Source: Mucilaginibacter xinganensis (GTDB lineage Bacteria > Bacteroidota > Bacteroidia > Sphingobacteriales > Sphingobacteriaceae). From it: a DNA stretch of 64,000 bases. The stretch is taken from the NCBI RefSeq assembly GCF_002257585.1, contig NZ_CP022743.1, forward strand, positions 1,798,001 to 1,862,000, in the 5' to 3' direction. A program made the translations under genes and the position numbers. Under the pieces are notes generated by a model. It had not been told where the DNA came from, did not search any database, and saw nothing but the letters and a program-made list of their open reading frames with translations. Of the stretch, positions 51,928 to 59,617 are shown piece after piece. How positions within the stretch are numbered: the stretch's first letter is position 1; the number at the start of each line of letters is the position of its first letter.

Positions 51928-52710
51928 TCAATTTAACCTAAAAATAACGGAATCTTTCCGGCTTGCATTAAAAAGTTCATTCTTCTTAAATCCATCCTTC
52001 AAAAACTTTTTATAGCATTCCTTAATGTAAACCTCCATTTCGTAATCAGTGGCCTTTTGGGCATACGCATAAGTTGGGCGATATTGGATAATGAATGCCG
52101 AAAGCGTATCACCTCTTAACCCGGTAACTTTGGATACCATGCCATGACTGAACTTTTGGTTAATGTAATTTGTTTTTTCATCGCGCAGCAAAAGCTTGTT
52201 AAATTTATAGGCGCGGGTGCTTTTTTTGGTGAGCGCCCGTATCAAAGTGACTACGTCAACACTTAACAGTTCGCTGGTGTTTTTAGGGATATGATGTACA
52301 AACGCATCCATAACTGTTGGGCCTTTATAATTGAATTGTTTAGCATAAAACTGCCGGTTATAAGCCGAGTCCTTTTTATATTCCCTTTCCCGGTTGGCGT
52401 GTATAATAACTTCTTTGATCACAATTTTAGCGGGCTCAAGGTCAACCTTTATGGCATCCATAGGATTAATTACCAGTTTAGTATAGGTTTTGTAACCAAA
52501 GCGGACAATCCGGAGGCTGTCACCGCCAGAAGCGGGAATCCTGAAGTCGCCAAATGATCCCGTTATGGTTTGCTTTTTACCGAGGCTTATTACAGCGCCA
52601 CTGACGGGTAGTTTTGTGTCTGAATCAATAACCTTACCGCTTACCAGTTGGCCGTAACTATGGGTTATTACCATACAAAATAAAAGGAGCGGCAGGTTCT
52701 TCAATTTCAT
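51928..52710 (-). CDS. Secreted carboxypeptidase-regulatory-like beta-domain protein
   Basis: A 260-residue exported protein with signal peptide (about residues 1-20, HSYGQ). Residues 21-95 are a carboxypeptidase-regulatory-like/CnaB-type beta sandwich: LVSGKVIDSDTKLPVSGAVISLG, then FGDFRIPASGGDSLRIVRFGYK. The rest is helical, with many Lys and Tyr, and matches uncharacterised Bacteroidetes proteins of this layout. There is no barrel or enzymatic motif. It stands alone between dnaE and a small membrane gene. Confidence 0.72.
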   Translation of the reverse strand: MKLKNLPLLLFCMVITHSYGQLVSGKVIDSDTKLPVSGAVISLGKKQTITGSFGDFRIPASGGDSLRIVRFGYKTYTKLVINPMDAIKVDLEPAKIVIKEVIIHANREREYKKDSAYNRQFYAKQFNYKGPTVMDAFVHHIPKNTSELLSVDVVTLIRALTKKSTRAYKFNKLLLRDEKTNYINQKFSHGMVSKVTGLRGDTLSAFIIQYRPTYAYAQKATDYEMEVYIKECYKKFLKDGFKKNELFNASRKDSVIFRLN

Positions 52711-52838
52711 AAGATGGTGATATTGGCAGGCAGGTTGATCATTTACCCAAAAATAACAAACGGAAGAAGGTTAACTAATTGTTTAACATCATTTAACAGA
52801 TGCGGGGAGCAGATAGGAGAGAGCGGAAAAAATTGCGT

Positions 52839-52870
52839 AAAAAAGTCCTTCACCGAAATGGCGAAAGACT
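52839..52870 (-). terminator. Terminator for the small membrane gene at 52918
   Basis: An imperfect 11-bp stem from 52844-52854 and 52860-52870 (two mismatches, loop GAAAT) followed on the minus strand by a run of six Ts. It lies 48 bp after the small gene, which supports the latter as transcribed. Confidence 0.65.
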
Positions 52871-52917
52871 ATACTTTACTATAAAAAATTAACTAACTAA
52901 CAACCGACTTTTGATGC

Positions 52918-53025
52918 TTACTGATATTTGTTGCTCAGATGGATCCAAACAAACACAACCAGGTAAGCAAGCCAGCAAATTGCTATAAATCCTAAAAATA
53001 CAATGATTGAAAATAATAGTGACAT
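52918..53025 (-). CDS. Small single-helix membrane peptide (35 aa)
   Basis: ATG at 53023-53025, then MSLLFSIIVFLGFIAICW followed by LAYLVVFVWIHLSNKYQ and TAA (52918-52920). One long hydrophobic helix of about 28 residues ends in a polar tail, so it should span the membrane. A terminator follows 48 bp later on the same strand. No family is recognised and no promoter is obvious. It resembles many unannotated membrane peptides. The rest of 52711-53326 contains no other gene. Confidence 0.6.
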   Translation of the reverse strand: MSLLFSIIVFLGFIAICWLAYLVVFVWIHLSNKYQ

Positions 53026-53311
53026 CTGTTTTTGTTTAGTGGCTGTTTTTACGGAAACAACTGAAATATTGTTCCAATTAAATAATAATAATTTACCATT
53101 ATGACTACCTGTCCCTAATCTTCTTTATGGATAAATAAGGTACAGGCGACAAACAAAACTTAAACCAACAAATACTCAAACTAACAGCCACCTTCCTGAC
53201 TTCTTCCCCAACTAAGTAAAAAAACCGAAATGTAAATTCCGGACATTCAAAATGGCGCAGCCTCTGTAAGCACAGTTGAAAACAAACCATAGCGAAAAAA
53301 TCAAAAAAACA

Positions 53312-53319
53312 TATCTTTG
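53312..53319 (+). promoter_or_regulatory. -7 box for glyS
   Basis: TATCTTTG, ending 7 bp before the ATG at 53327, which supports that start and implies a leader of only a few nucleotides. Confidence 0.65.
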
Positions 53320-53326
53320 CGCTATT

Positions 53327-54808
53327 ATGAGCAAATCAACCGACGAACTTTTTAAAAACGTTATATCGCACGCAAAAGAATATGGCTTTGTTTTCCAGAG
53401 CAGTGAAATTTATGATGGCCTTAGCGCTGTTTATGATTACGGGCAATTTGGCTCGGAACTGAAGAACAACCTTAAAACCTATTGGTGGAAATCAATGGTG
53501 CAGATGCACGATAATATTGTTGGGATTGATTCTGCTATATTTATGCACCCTTCTATCTGGAAAGCGAGCGGCCATGTTGATGGTTTCAGCGACCCGATGA
53601 TTGACAATAAAGACAGCAAAAAACGCTATCGCGCAGATCAGCTGCTGGAAGACAAAATTGCCAAATATGATAAAGATGGCAAAACGGACAAGGCCGAGCT
53701 GCTGCAAACAGAAATGGACACCGCCCTTAAAAATGAGGACCTGCCACGCCTGCGCGAATTAATTATAGAACATGAAATTGCCGACCCGGTGAGTGGTACC
53801 CGCAACTGGACTGAAGTGCGCCAGTTTAACCTGATGTTCAGTACCCAGATGGGTGCTGTGGCTGATGATGCCGACCTGGTTTACCTTCGCCCTGAAACCG
53901 CGCAGGGTATTTTTGTGAATTACCTGAACGTGCAAAAATCAGGCAGGATGAAAATTCCTTTCGGGATAGCGCAAATTGGCAAGGCCTTCCGTAATGAAGT
54001 GATTGCCCGCCAGTTTATAATCCGCATGCGCGAATTTGAGCAAATGGAGATGCAATACTTTGTACGCCCCGGCACGCAAAAGGAATGGTTTAACAAATGG
54101 AAAGAAACCCGTTTAAAATGGCATTTGGCTTTAGGTACCGCGCCCGAAAAATACCGTTACCACGAACATACCAAACTGGCCCATTATGCAGATGCCGCTT
54201 ATGATATCGAGTTTGAGTTTCCATTCGGATTTAAAGAAGTAGAAGGGATCCATAGCCGTACAGATTTTGATTTGAGCCAGCACCAGAAGTTCTCAGGCAA
54301 AAAAATGCAATACTTTGACCCTGAAGTTGACCCTGAAACAGGCAAGCCTTATGGCAACTATATCCCGTACGTTATTGAAACTTCTATAGGGTTAGACCGG
54401 ATGTTTTTGTTAACAATGATAAACGCCTTTGAAGAAGAAGACTTAAGCACCGAAGAAAAACAGGATAGCCGTACGGTATTACACCTGCACCCATGCCTGG
54501 CGCCGGTTAAAGCCGCCATATTTCCGTTGATAAAGAAAGACGGACTGCCAGAAAAGGCGCGCGAGATAATGGATAAGCTAAAGCTTGATTTTAACCTGCA
54601 ATACGAAGAGAAAGATGCTATAGGAAAACGCTACCGCAGGCAGGATGCCATCGGTACTCCTATCTGTATCACTGTGGATCATCAGACGCTGGAAGATAAC
54701 ACCGTAACCATCCGTCACCGCGATAGCATGGCGCAGGAGCGCGTTGACGCAAACCAGTTGGAGAAGATCCTGGGCGATTTGGTAAGCTGGAAGAATTTGT
54801 TGGCTTAG
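53327..54808 (+). CDS. glyS: Glycyl-tRNA synthetase, alpha2 (eukaryote-like) type
   Basis: A 493-residue class II aminoacyl-tRNA synthetase. Motif 1-2 region VYLRPETAQGIFVNYLN and the following FRNEVIARQFIIRMREFEQMEMQYF are diagnostic; motif 3 is ETSIGLDRMF. The C-terminal anticodon-binding domain ends with IRHRDSMAQERV. It attaches glycine to tRNA-Gly and is essential. ATG 53327 (MSKSTDELF) was selected over an upstream ATG at 53276, which lies before the -7 box. Confidence 0.97.
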   Translation: MSKSTDELFKNVISHAKEYGFVFQSSEIYDGLSAVYDYGQFGSELKNNLKTYWWKSMVQMHDNIVGIDSAIFMHPSIWKASGHVDGFSDPMIDNKDSKKRYRADQLLEDKIAKYDKDGKTDKAELLQTEMDTALKNEDLPRLRELIIEHEIADPVSGTRNWTEVRQFNLMFSTQMGAVADDADLVYLRPETAQGIFVNYLNVQKSGRMKIPFGIAQIGKAFRNEVIARQFIIRMREFEQMEMQYFVRPGTQKEWFNKWKETRLKWHLALGTAPEKYRYHEHTKLAHYADAAYDIEFEFPFGFKEVEGIHSRTDFDLSQHQKFSGKKMQYFDPEVDPETGKPYGNYIPYVIETSIGLDRMFLLTMINAFEEEDLSTEEKQDSRTVLHLHPCLAPVKAAIFPLIKKDGLPEKAREIMDKLKLDFNLQYEEKDAIGKRYRRQDAIGTPICITVDHQTLEDNTVTIRHRDSMAQERVDANQLEKILGDLVSWKNLLA

Positions 54809-54826
54809 TTAGCTTTTTCTTTCCCG

Positions 54827-54969
54827 TCATTGCGAGGAACGAAGCAAACTCTGCAAAGGACAATCAATTTCCTTTGTTTAGGAGGGACCTTGCAGCCGCT
54901 AACCGGTTGCCACATTATTTTCGTTCCTTGATCTGTATAGCTCAGAGGTTGCTTCGTTCCTCGCAATGA
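54827..54969. repeat. Palindromic intergenic element with 21-bp perfect inverted ends
   Basis: The outer ends (54827-54847, TCATTGCGAGGAACGAAGCA plus one A, and 54949-54969) are perfect inverted repeats of 21 bp; after one mismatch CTCTG (54849-54853) pairs with CAGAG (54943-54947). Inside are CAAAGG/CCTTTG and other short hairpins. This is the widespread ATTGCGAGGAACGAAGCAA-type repeat, a MITE or REP-like unit. It contains no gene. It separates glyS and radC. Confidence 0.85.
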
Positions 54970-55022
54970 AGCGTTTTATAAAGAGCCGTGGCGAAATGGA
55001 AAATCTTTTTTAATTTAACCTA

Positions 55023-55721
55023 GTGAACAATTACGACACCAAAATCGGCATCAAAGCGTGGGCGGAGGAAGATCGCCCGCGTGAGAAACTGGGCACACAG
55101 GGCCGCCGTGCCCTGAGTGATGCCGAGTTGATTGCCATATTGATAGGCTCGGGCAGCAGGAATGAAACTGCTGTTGAATTAAGCAGGCGTATTTTACATC
55201 ATTATGATAACGACCTGAACAAACTCGGCAAAGCCTCCATTGCCGAGCTCTCCAATTTTAAAGGCATCGGCGAAGCCAAAGCCATTTCCATCATAGCCGC
55301 GCTCGAGATTGGCCGGCGGAGAGACGATACAGAAAACCCCGCGCCCGAATATATCAGCACCAGCAGGGATGCTTACAATTTGATAAAGCGGCACCTGGTT
55401 GATCTGAACCACGAAGAGTTCTGGATCTTGCTAACCGGGCGCTCACAAAAATTCATCGCCCGTGAACTGGTTAGCAAAGGCGGCTTATCAGCTACCATTG
55501 TGGACCCAAAGATCATTTTTGGTTTGGCCCTGCAGCACCAGGCCAGCAATATCTTCCTGGTACACAACCATCCATCCGGTAATTTAAAACCAAGTAACGA
55601 AGATCTTCACCTCACCAAAAAATTGGTTGAGGCAGGTCGGCTGCTGGACATCAGGATCATGGATCACCTTATTATCACCAACGGCGGCTTTTATAGCTTT
55701 GCCGATGAAGGGGTGTTTTAA
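55023..55721 (+). CDS. radC: RadC family JAB-domain protein
   Basis: A 232-residue protein with an N-terminal helix-hairpin-helix region (ELSNFKGIGEAKA, about 75-90) and a C-terminal JAB/MPN metalloprotease-like domain with HNHPSGNLKPSNED (zinc ligands His, His, Asp). The RadC name stems from an old misattributed mutant; its true role, perhaps DNA repair or competence related, is unsettled. The start is GTG at 55023. Preceded by the palindromic element, followed 100 bp later by a small acidic gene. Confidence 0.92.
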   Translation: MNNYDTKIGIKAWAEEDRPREKLGTQGRRALSDAELIAILIGSGSRNETAVELSRRILHHYDNDLNKLGKASIAELSNFKGIGEAKAISIIAALEIGRRRDDTENPAPEYISTSRDAYNLIKRHLVDLNHEEFWILLTGRSQKFIARELVSKGGLSATIVDPKIIFGLALQHQASNIFLVHNHPSGNLKPSNEDLHLTKKLVEAGRLLDIRIMDHLIITNGGFYSFADEGVF

Positions 55722-55824
55722 AGCGAGTACGAAAGTTGGGAACGTTGCAAAGTGATTTTAAACCAATTCAATTAAACAACATAGCGGGTAAAGCGTTACC
55801 TTTATACAATTAAAACCCAAAGCT

Positions 55825-56058
55825 ATGATAACTCCAGATAACCAGATCCCGATTGACGATTCAGAAAATAGCGATTCTGACGATCAGCTAAGCCAGCAGG
55901 ACATCCATTCAAACGGATTTGATGATGCGCCCGAGCCTGGTGATACCGTTGATTATGCAGATCCTGATAAATTAAAACAGGCATACGATGCCTCTGAAGC
56001 CGCTTACACCCTTAACTTAGGTGACGACGGCGATACCACAGAAGGCGATAATGACTAA
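55825..56058 (+). CDS. Small acidic low-complexity protein
   Basis: A 77-residue protein made mostly of Asp, Glu, Ser, Asn and Gln (DDSENSDSDDQLSQQD, DDGDTTEGDND). No signal or helix of note; it should be disordered. It resembles, in charge only, the acidic protein at 43124. It stands between radC and pheT with its own terminator, so it is probably expressed. No family recognised and no function proposed. Confidence 0.6.
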   Translation: MITPDNQIPIDDSENSDSDDQLSQQDIHSNGFDDAPEPGDTVDYADPDKLKQAYDASEAAYTLNLGDDGDTTEGDND

Positions 56059-56069
56059 TCAGCTCCTTT

Positions 56070-56096
56070 AAATCTCCCCTAACAGGGAGATTTTTT
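56070..56096. terminator. Terminator after the small acidic gene
   Basis: AAATCTCCC (56070-56078) and GGGAGATTT (56085-56093), followed by Ts, 11 bp after the stop codon. Confidence 0.88.
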
Positions 56097-56191
56097 CTTT
56101 TTAACTTTATTAGCTTTCCGGGCTTTTCGATACTCTTTTACCTTTTTCTCACTTTCCGCTTTTCCGGCTTCCGCTCTTACAGAGTAAATCC

Positions 56192-56199
56192 TATCTTTG
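56192..56199 (+). promoter_or_regulatory. -7 box for pheT
   Basis: TATCTTTG, 20 bp before the ATG at 56220. No obvious -33 element; no T-box or attenuator is seen. Confidence 0.55.
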
Positions 56200-56219
56200 C
56201 CGATTATCATTTCGCTATA

Positions 56220-58619
56220 ATGAAGATATCGTATAACTGGCTTAAAGAATTTATTGATACCGATAAAACTCCCGCAGAGATCTCAACCATATTAACCGGT
56301 ACAGGTTTAGAGGTGGAGAGCCTTGAAAAAGTGCATGCCGTTCCGGGCGGACTGGAAGGTTTGGTTGTGGGCTATGTAAAAGAACGCAGCCAGCATCCCA
56401 ATGCCGACAGGCTGAGCATTACCAAAGTGGATGTGGGTACGGGTGAAGATTTGCAGATTGTTTGCGGTGCGGCCAATGTTGATGCAGGGCAAAAGGTGGT
56501 AGTTGCTACCGTTGGTACCACTGTTTACCCAACAGTTGGTGAGCCTTTTAAGATCAATAAATCAAAAATAAGGGGCGAAGTGTCCGAAGGGATGATCTGT
56601 GCTGAAGACGAGATAGGCCTGGGCACCGATCATGCAGGAATTATGGTGCTTGATGCTGATGCGCAGGTTGGCATATTGGCTAAAGACTATTTTAAATTAA
56701 ACGACGATTACCTTTACGAAATAGGTTTAACCCCCAACCGCGCCGATGCTACTTCGCATTTGGGTACGGCAAGGGATATTGCCGCATTTTTAAAGATAGG
56801 CGTAAAGAAACCTGATGTTTCGGCATTTAAGGCAGATAATACCAGCCGCAACATAAAAGTTGTGGTGGAGAACGAAGCTGCAAGTCCAAGGTATTCCGGT
56901 GTAACCATCTCTGGCGTTGAGGTTAAGGAATCACCAAAATGGATGAAGGAAAGGCTGGCGGTTATCGGTATCCGGAGTATCAATAATATTGTTGATGCAA
57001 CCAATTATGTGCTGCATGACCTTGGACAGCCCCTGCATGCATTTGATGCAGATGCGATTAAAGGCGATACGGTGATCGTTAAAAATTACCCCGAAGGAAC
57101 ACTATTCAAGACTTTGGACGATGTGGAGCGCAAGTTAAGTGCTGATGATTTGATGATAGGCAACGCCGAAGTGCCGATGTGTATAGCCGGTGTTTTTGGC
57201 GGCGCAGATTCTGGAGTTAAATCAACTACCAAAAATATCTTTTTAGAGAGCGCCTATTTCAATGCTGTTTCGGTTCGTAAAACATCCAAGCGGCATGGTT
57301 TAAAAACAGATGCCTCGTTCAGGTTTGAGCGCGGTACCGATCCGGATATGACGGTGTTTGCTTTGAAACGTGCTGCTTTATTGATAAAGGAAATCGCAGG
57401 CGGACATATCTCATCAGAAATATCTGATCATTATCCAAACCCGGTTGCACCGTTTGAGATAGAAGTTACTTATAAAAACATCCACCGGTTAATCGGCAAG
57501 GAAATTCCGCATGGCGAAATAAAAGGCATCCTCACCGCTTTGGATATTGACATAGTTGGCGAAACGGGCGAGGGATTATCGTTAAAAGTACCCCCTTACC
57601 GTGTTGATATTACCCGCGAGGTGGATATTGTAGAAGAGATTTTAAGGATCTACGGTTATAATAACATCGAGATCCCTACACAGATTCGTGCCTCATTAAA
57701 TACATCCGTGCGGCCCGAGAAAGATACCGTACAAAATTTAATCTCAGACATGCTGTCGGCCAATGGCTTTAACGAGATCATGTCGAACTCATTAACAAAA
57801 TCAACCTACTCGTCAAATCTTGATAAGGCGGTAAAAATCCTTAATCCTTTAAGCAGTGACCTTGACGTGATGCGCCAAACGCTGATTTATTCGGGTCTTG
57901 AGGCTATCGCATACAACACTAACCGGCGTAATGCCGACTTAAAATTGTATGAGTTTGGAAAAGTTTATGAGGTGAATGAAGATAAGTATTCCGAAACCCA
58001 AAGGTTTGCAATCTTTATATCAGGCATCGATAAGCCCGAGCAATGGAACCAAAAAGCAAAACAGGTATCGTTTTATAACCTCAAGGCTATTGTTGATGGT
58101 ATTATCTCCAAATTAAACATAACCGGGCTGGCATTGGAGGAATCAACCTGCAAAAAGCTTAGCTGGGGGATGCAATACAATCTAAACGGCAAGCAGCTGG
58201 TAAAGTTTGGTAAAGTTGCTCCAGAGGCTTTAAAAATGGTTGACCTGAATAACGAGGTTTTTTGTGCCGATTTTAATTTTGACCTGATACTGGCTGCGGT
58301 GCGTAAAAATAAGATCGTATTTCGGGATGTACCGAAGTTTCCGGCAGTCAGGCGTGATCTTTCCATGTTGATTGATAAATCAGTAACATTTGGCCAGTTA
58401 AAACAGATAGCCGAACGGACAGAACGCAAGCTGTTACAGGAAGTAAACGTGTTTGACGTTTACCAGGGTGATAAGCTGCCCGCCGGAAAAAAATCATACG
58501 CATTAAGCTTCATCATCCAGGACAGTGAAAAAACGCTGACTGATAAAGCGATTGACTCAATAATGCAAAAATTAATTTATAATTTAGGTAAAGAGGCAGG
58601 AGCTGAGATTAGGAAATAG
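56220..58619 (+). CDS. pheT: Phenylalanyl-tRNA synthetase beta subunit
   Basis: The 799-residue beta chain of PheRS. It has the N-terminal MKISYNWLKEFID, a tRNA-binding OB domain (VVGYVKERSQHPNADRLSI), the B3/B4 editing region (ESAYFNAVSVRKTSKRHGL), the B5 domain (IEVTYKNIHRLIGKEI), and the C-terminal FDX-ACB anticodon-binding domain (PKFPAVRRDLSMLIDKSVTF, then SYALSFIIQDSEKTLTD). It assembles with PheS as an alpha2beta2 enzyme; pheS is not in this window. Essential. Confidence 0.97.
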   Translation: MKISYNWLKEFIDTDKTPAEISTILTGTGLEVESLEKVHAVPGGLEGLVVGYVKERSQHPNADRLSITKVDVGTGEDLQIVCGAANVDAGQKVVVATVGTTVYPTVGEPFKINKSKIRGEVSEGMICAEDEIGLGTDHAGIMVLDADAQVGILAKDYFKLNDDYLYEIGLTPNRADATSHLGTARDIAAFLKIGVKKPDVSAFKADNTSRNIKVVVENEAASPRYSGVTISGVEVKESPKWMKERLAVIGIRSINNIVDATNYVLHDLGQPLHAFDADAIKGDTVIVKNYPEGTLFKTLDDVERKLSADDLMIGNAEVPMCIAGVFGGADSGVKSTTKNIFLESAYFNAVSVRKTSKRHGLKTDASFRFERGTDPDMTVFALKRAALLIKEIAGGHISSEISDHYPNPVAPFEIEVTYKNIHRLIGKEIPHGEIKGILTALDIDIVGETGEGLSLKVPPYRVDITREVDIVEEILRIYGYNNIEIPTQIRASLNTSVRPEKDTVQNLISDMLSANGFNEIMSNSLTKSTYSSNLDKAVKILNPLSSDLDVMRQTLIYSGLEAIAYNTNRRNADLKLYEFGKVYEVNEDKYSETQRFAIFISGIDKPEQWNQKAKQVSFYNLKAIVDGIISKLNITGLALEESTCKKLSWGMQYNLNGKQLVKFGKVAPEALKMVDLNNEVFCADFNFDLILAAVRKNKIVFRDVPKFPAVRRDLSMLIDKSVTFGQLKQIAERTERKLLQEVNVFDVYQGDKLPAGKKSYALSFIIQDSEKTLTDKAIDSIMQKLIYNLGKEAGAEIRK

Positions 58620-58795
58620 AGATTAGTTAACCAGAGATTAGAGACCAGTTGATCGGCGGGGGGGTAAAACTATGATGGAATTACTATTTACAGTCAACAA
58701 AAACTAATCTCCGATCTCAAATCGCTATATTTGTTAATAAATAATTAATATCATAACGGTAAAACTAATCTCCGGTCTCTGACCTTTAATCACTA
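58617..58795. repeat. TTAGAGATTAG repeats flanking a promoter
   Basis: AGAGATTAGTTAACCAGAGA and nearby units (58617-58650) are answered by inverted AACTAATCTCC units at about 58701-58712 and 58762-58774. A Bacteroidetes -7 box TATATTTG (58726-58733) lies between them, probably serving the zapB-like/zapA genes. The same repeat type lies at 27052-27237. Confidence 0.65.
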
Positions 58796-58802
58796 ACAAC
58801 CA

Positions 58803-59090
58803 ATGGCCTTAGCAGAGCAATTAAATACAATTGTAGAAAGAACAGAGCGCTTAATTGAGCTTTGCGCTGCTTTGCAGGAGGAAAACGACCTTTTAAAGTT
58901 GGAGAGCGAGGCGTTATCGGTAGCGCTTGATGCGAGTAAAAACAAGACAAAAGAGCTGGACGAGAAACTTCGCGCATTGAAGATGGCGAAGTCTTTTTCA
59001 GAAACAAATGAAAAAAGTCTTGACATAAAGCAAAAAATTAACGAATTTGTGCAGGAAATAGATAAGTGTATTGTATTATTGAAGAAATAA
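58803..59090 (+). CDS. Coiled-coil protein, ZapB-like position
   Basis: A 95-residue protein predicted almost wholly coiled coil: heptads from LNTIVERTERLIELC through KTKELDEKLRALKM. It is soluble, with no signal. In Bacteroidetes such a short coiled-coil gene commonly precedes zapA; a role like ZapB (cell-division ring organiser) is inferred from position and structure, not from sequence identity. It is 18 bp from zapA and cotranscribed. Confidence 0.7.
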   Translation: MALAEQLNTIVERTERLIELCAALQEENDLLKLESEALSVALDASKNKTKELDEKLRALKMAKSFSETNEKSLDIKQKINEFVQEIDKCIVLLKK

Positions 59091-59108
59091 TACAAAAAGT
59101 GAGCTCAA

Positions 59109-59402
59109 ATGGGAGAAATCTCAATAAAAATAAACATTGCTGACAGAGTTTACCCCTTAAAGGTAAACATGGAAGAGGAAGAAATAATACGCAGGGCAGC
59201 CAAACTGATTAATGACCGGATAAAAGAATATCAGGAAAATTACGCAGTTAGGGATAAACAGGATTTGCTTTCGATGTGTGTGCTGCATTACGCCACATCA
59301 TCGTTAAAAGCAGATATGAAGGGAAACATTGAAGATACGGAAGTAACGGAGAAGGTTTACCAGTTGGATTATTTGTTATCAGAGTTTTTTTCAAAGCAAT
59401 AA
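59109..59402 (+). CDS. zapA: Cell division protein ZapA
   Basis: A 97-residue ZapA: ISIKINIADRVYPLKVN, EEEIIRRAAKLINDRI and a long C-terminal helix. It binds FtsZ and bundles protofilaments at the division ring. It sits in an operon after the ZapB-like coiled-coil gene, followed by a structured RNA region and rny, a neighbourhood I recognise from other Bacteroidetes. Confidence 0.93.
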   Translation: MGEISIKINIADRVYPLKVNMEEEEIIRRAAKLINDRIKEYQENYAVRDKQDLLSMCVLHYATSSLKADMKGNIEDTEVTEKVYQLDYLLSEFFSKQ

Positions 59403-59429
59403 CGTTCTTTACATATTTACAGAGCAATT

Positions 59430-59597
59430 AAGATTTAACCGCAGTTAAATTTTAAGTATCACTATTAAAAACTTAACGCTTCAATATGAACGGATCGAAG
59501 AGGCATGCGTTGATCGTACGGTTAACGGTAACCCATGATTCGTACCTGAATGAGGTTTTTAAATACATGACACTTAGAAATTAGTTGCGGTTTTTTT
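59430..59597 (+). ncRNA. ssrS: Putative 6S RNA (ssrS) between zapA and rny
   Basis: The 215-bp gap between zapA and rny has no frame but has ends that pair: AACCGCA (59437-59443) with TGCGGTT (59586-59592), closing a long RNA of about 160 nt, followed by a T-tract (59591-59597) as terminator. Inside are pairing segments such as CGTACGG/..CCGTACG-like GTACG..CGTAC. Location next to zapA is the classical position of 6S RNA (ssrS) in many bacteria. I could not fold it or check the promoter-mimicking bubble, so this remains a strong guess by position and terminator. Confidence 0.55.
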
Positions 59598-59617
59598 AAT
59601 ATATACCAATTATAGAC

